The notes beneath the pieces are model-generated. The model saw only the letters and a program-made list of their open reading frames with translations, was not told the DNA's origin and searched no databases. Source: Oscillospiraceae bacterium (lineage in GTDB: Bacteria > Bacillota > Clostridia > Oscillospirales > Ruminococcaceae). From it: a DNA stretch of 64,000 bases. Each line of letters starts with the position of its first letter. Within the stretch, counting starts at the first letter, position 1. The DNA is taken from positions 2,170,001 through 2,234,000 of the forward strand of contig CP107211.1 in NCBI GenBank assembly GCA_025757845.1, given 5' to 3'. The position numbers were made by a program, and so were the translations under genes. Shown one piece after another: positions 63,052-64,000 of this stretch.

Positions 63052-63540
63052 ATGAGTTTCAATAATGGCAATGAACGTCGCAAGCTGAACGCAAAGTGGG
63101 AGCATCTTCGTGTGCAGTACCGCGAAGCAGGAATGAGCGAAGATGCAATTCAGGCTATGTACGAGTTTGATTTGGGTGTTCTTAATAGCGAACGTGCCTA
63201 CATCACTAACACAATGACGGTTTCTGGTATTGCCGATGATGGTGCAGCCAAGGAAACCAGCGACTTCAAGCAGTATGAAAAAGCCGTTACCGTAACGGAT
63301 ACCTACCACGAAACCAAAAGCCGTTTTGCATGGATTGGTGAGATTGAGAACGAACAGTTACTTACTGCACTCGAAACTTTGAAAGTCGAAGATTTGGAAA
63401 TCATCACCATGTACGCTTACGAGGGATACGACATCACTGAAATATCTAAAGTCTACGGCGTATCCCGTCCCACTATTAGCATAAAAATCAAGAGAATTAC
63501 TAAATTTTTGAAAAACTTCAATTTTAATGCTACGAATTGA
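63052..63540 (+). CDS. Sigma-70 region-4-like regulator
   Basis: 162 residues. A helical N-terminal half (RRKLNAKWEHLRVQYREAGM) and a C-terminal region-4 helix-turn-helix (VEDLEIITMYAYEGYDITEI, SKVYGVSRPTISIKIKRITK). This is the small sigma-like type carried at the integration end of Tn916/Tn1549-type elements. No clear region 2 is present, so it may act as an activator rather than as a full sigma factor. The start follows TTTGGAGGTTACAC. Confidence 0.8.
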   Translation: MSFNNGNERRKLNAKWEHLRVQYREAGMSEDAIQAMYEFDLGVLNSERAYITNTMTVSGIADDGAAKETSDFKQYEKAVTVTDTYHETKSRFAWIGEIENEQLLTALETLKVEDLEIITMYAYEGYDITEISKVYGVSRPTISIKIKRITKFLKNFNFNATN

Positions 63541-63898
63541 CCCTTCTCGATGGCTCGTAAGTGTAAGGGCAATTCACCAGATGGCGAAAGCCGCTGAACG
63601 AAATGTCTGCACTCATGTTCTTTGAAAACTGAATAGCTCCTTCATCTGGTACTCCGATAATGATACTTCCGTAATTCGCGGCCCGGTCACAAAGCAGACG
63701 GGGTGGCTGAAATGCCAATGGAGCGGTACAAGTCCGCTGCCAGATGTTTATGCCCCACTCGCAGGGAGCCGAGGGCGAATATGCGAGACCTTAACTTATT
63801 AAATCAGGCGTGGCCGAATGCTGTTTTCGGTCTTCGTCCACGCCTGTTCTTTTTACTTATTCCATATATCCACATTTTCGTCCTACATAGGAGGTTTT
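63541..63898 (+). other. Structured untranslated region after the sigma-like gene
   Basis: 358 bases without a gene. ACCAGATG (63576-63583) can pair with CATCTGGT (63643-63650), and a second GCCAGATG occurs near 63739. GGAGCGG/CCGCTGCC-type stems lie between. A terminator ends the stretch at about 63855. It could be a leader RNA controlling the next gene or a structured attachment region. Confidence 0.45.
63805..63855 (+). terminator. Rho-independent terminator upstream of the last gene
   Basis: CAGGCGTGG (63805-63813) pairs with CCACGCCTG (63838-63846), with CCGAA/TTCGG inside, followed by TTCTTTTTAC. It ends 44 bases before the next ATG. Confidence 0.8.
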
Positions 63899-64000
63899 AT
63901 GAACGAGAACGACCGTACCACCTTAGAGCAAGCGATCTACGAGGAAATGGAACTGACCCCGGAGATGATCCGGTCCATCCGCACGCTCTGCGGTGTCTGC
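63899..64000 (+). CDS. N-terminal fragment of an unknown gene (34 residues, runs off the window)
   Basis: MNENDRTTLEQAIYEEMELT then PEMIRSIRTLCGVC. The start follows CATAGGAGGTTTT. The visible part is acidic and helical. It lies where excisionase, integrase or regulatory genes are usual in these elements, but the fragment does not show a recombinase motif and cannot be identified. Confidence 0.6.
   Translation, partial: MNENDRTTLEQAIYEEMELTPEMIRSIRTLCGVC

Larger units (their letters stand above)
25752..63898. mobile_element. Tn1549/CTn-type integrative conjugative element with transporter cargo (ends not defined)
   Basis: repA, parA, parB, PcfB, VirD4, Maff2, VirB6, PrgI, VirB4, NlpC/P60, DUF4315, DUF4366, topB, DUF4316, large methylase/helicase, MobC and relaxase appear in the order typical of Tn1549/CTn-like elements. 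A cargo cluster and a regulatory segment follow. No integrase is found, so the right end is outside the window or at its edge. The left end is placed just before the repA leader. Confidence 0.85.

Overview
The window is mosaic mobile DNA from a Gram-positive gut anaerobe, most likely an Oscillospiraceae (Faecalibacterium/Subdoligranulum-like) genome. The basis is gene content: a Firmicutes-type siphophage early region, a Tn1549/CTn-type conjugative element, and AGGAGG-type ribosome sites throughout. No 16S rRNA or core housekeeping gene is present, so the host is an inference.

Region 1 (about 1-25.6 kb) is a prophage read mostly right to left. At its right end lie a serine recombinase (24.0-25.6 kb) and a divergent Cro/CI-like switch with four GCAAC-N5-GTTGC operators (22.9-23.7 kb). 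A long leftward early operon follows (8.9-22.4 kb): many small proteins, an HD hydrolase, a circularly permuted cytosine-5 methyltransferase frameshifted at a G10 tract, a 3D-domain protein, a prohibitin/SPFH protein, a DUF6273 protein, an HUH replication initiator, a DUF1064 nuclease and a late-regulator-like protein. The terminase genes are at the left edge (TerL is cut by the window). Between late regulator and terminase, an opposite-strand (+) array of small, mostly unknown genes (2.9-8.7 kb) runs from one strong promoter that carries an operator array beside a divergent ribbon-helix-helix repressor gene. Seven copies of a structured intergenic repeat separate these genes. Next to the terminase lies a GC-rich tandem repeat, a candidate packaging site. 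The leftward operon also holds hairpin-plus-cloverleaf segments that look tRNA-like but are not ordinary tRNAs.

Region 2 (about 25.75-52.5 kb) is the backbone of an integrative conjugative element: leader peptide and repA, parA, parB, PcfB/DUF3801, VirD4-type coupling protein, Maff2 pilin-like protein, a DUF3990/DUF3791 pair, VirB6-, PrgI(VirB3)- and VirB4-like proteins, an NlpC/P60 hydrolase, DUF4315, DUF4366, topoisomerase III, DUF4316, a 2409-residue methylase/helicase protein with a TnpV gene nested in another frame, MobC and a MOB_P-like relaxase. A separate AT-rich gene with a HEPN-like RNxxxH motif sits inside the backbone. Four hairpins, each followed by TACATAT, mark gene-group borders.

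Region 3 (about 52.9-60.9 kb) is a lower-GC cargo cluster: an MptD-type ECF substrate component, EcfT, a two-domain EcfA, an AraC regulator and two exporter-type half ABC transporters resembling YbtP/YbtQ. A broken DtxR-type repressor fused to the tail of another ABC transporter follows. Two matching upstream elements suggest that one AraC activator drives both transcription units. A metallophore or iron uptake role is inferred from this set.

Region 4 (60.9-64 kb) looks like the regulatory end of the conjugative element: an OmpR-type winged-helix protein, a small unknown, an XRE repressor, a zinc-ribbon protein, a sigma-70 region-4-like protein, a structured untranslated stretch and the start of an unknown gene. 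The element's own integrase is not in the window.
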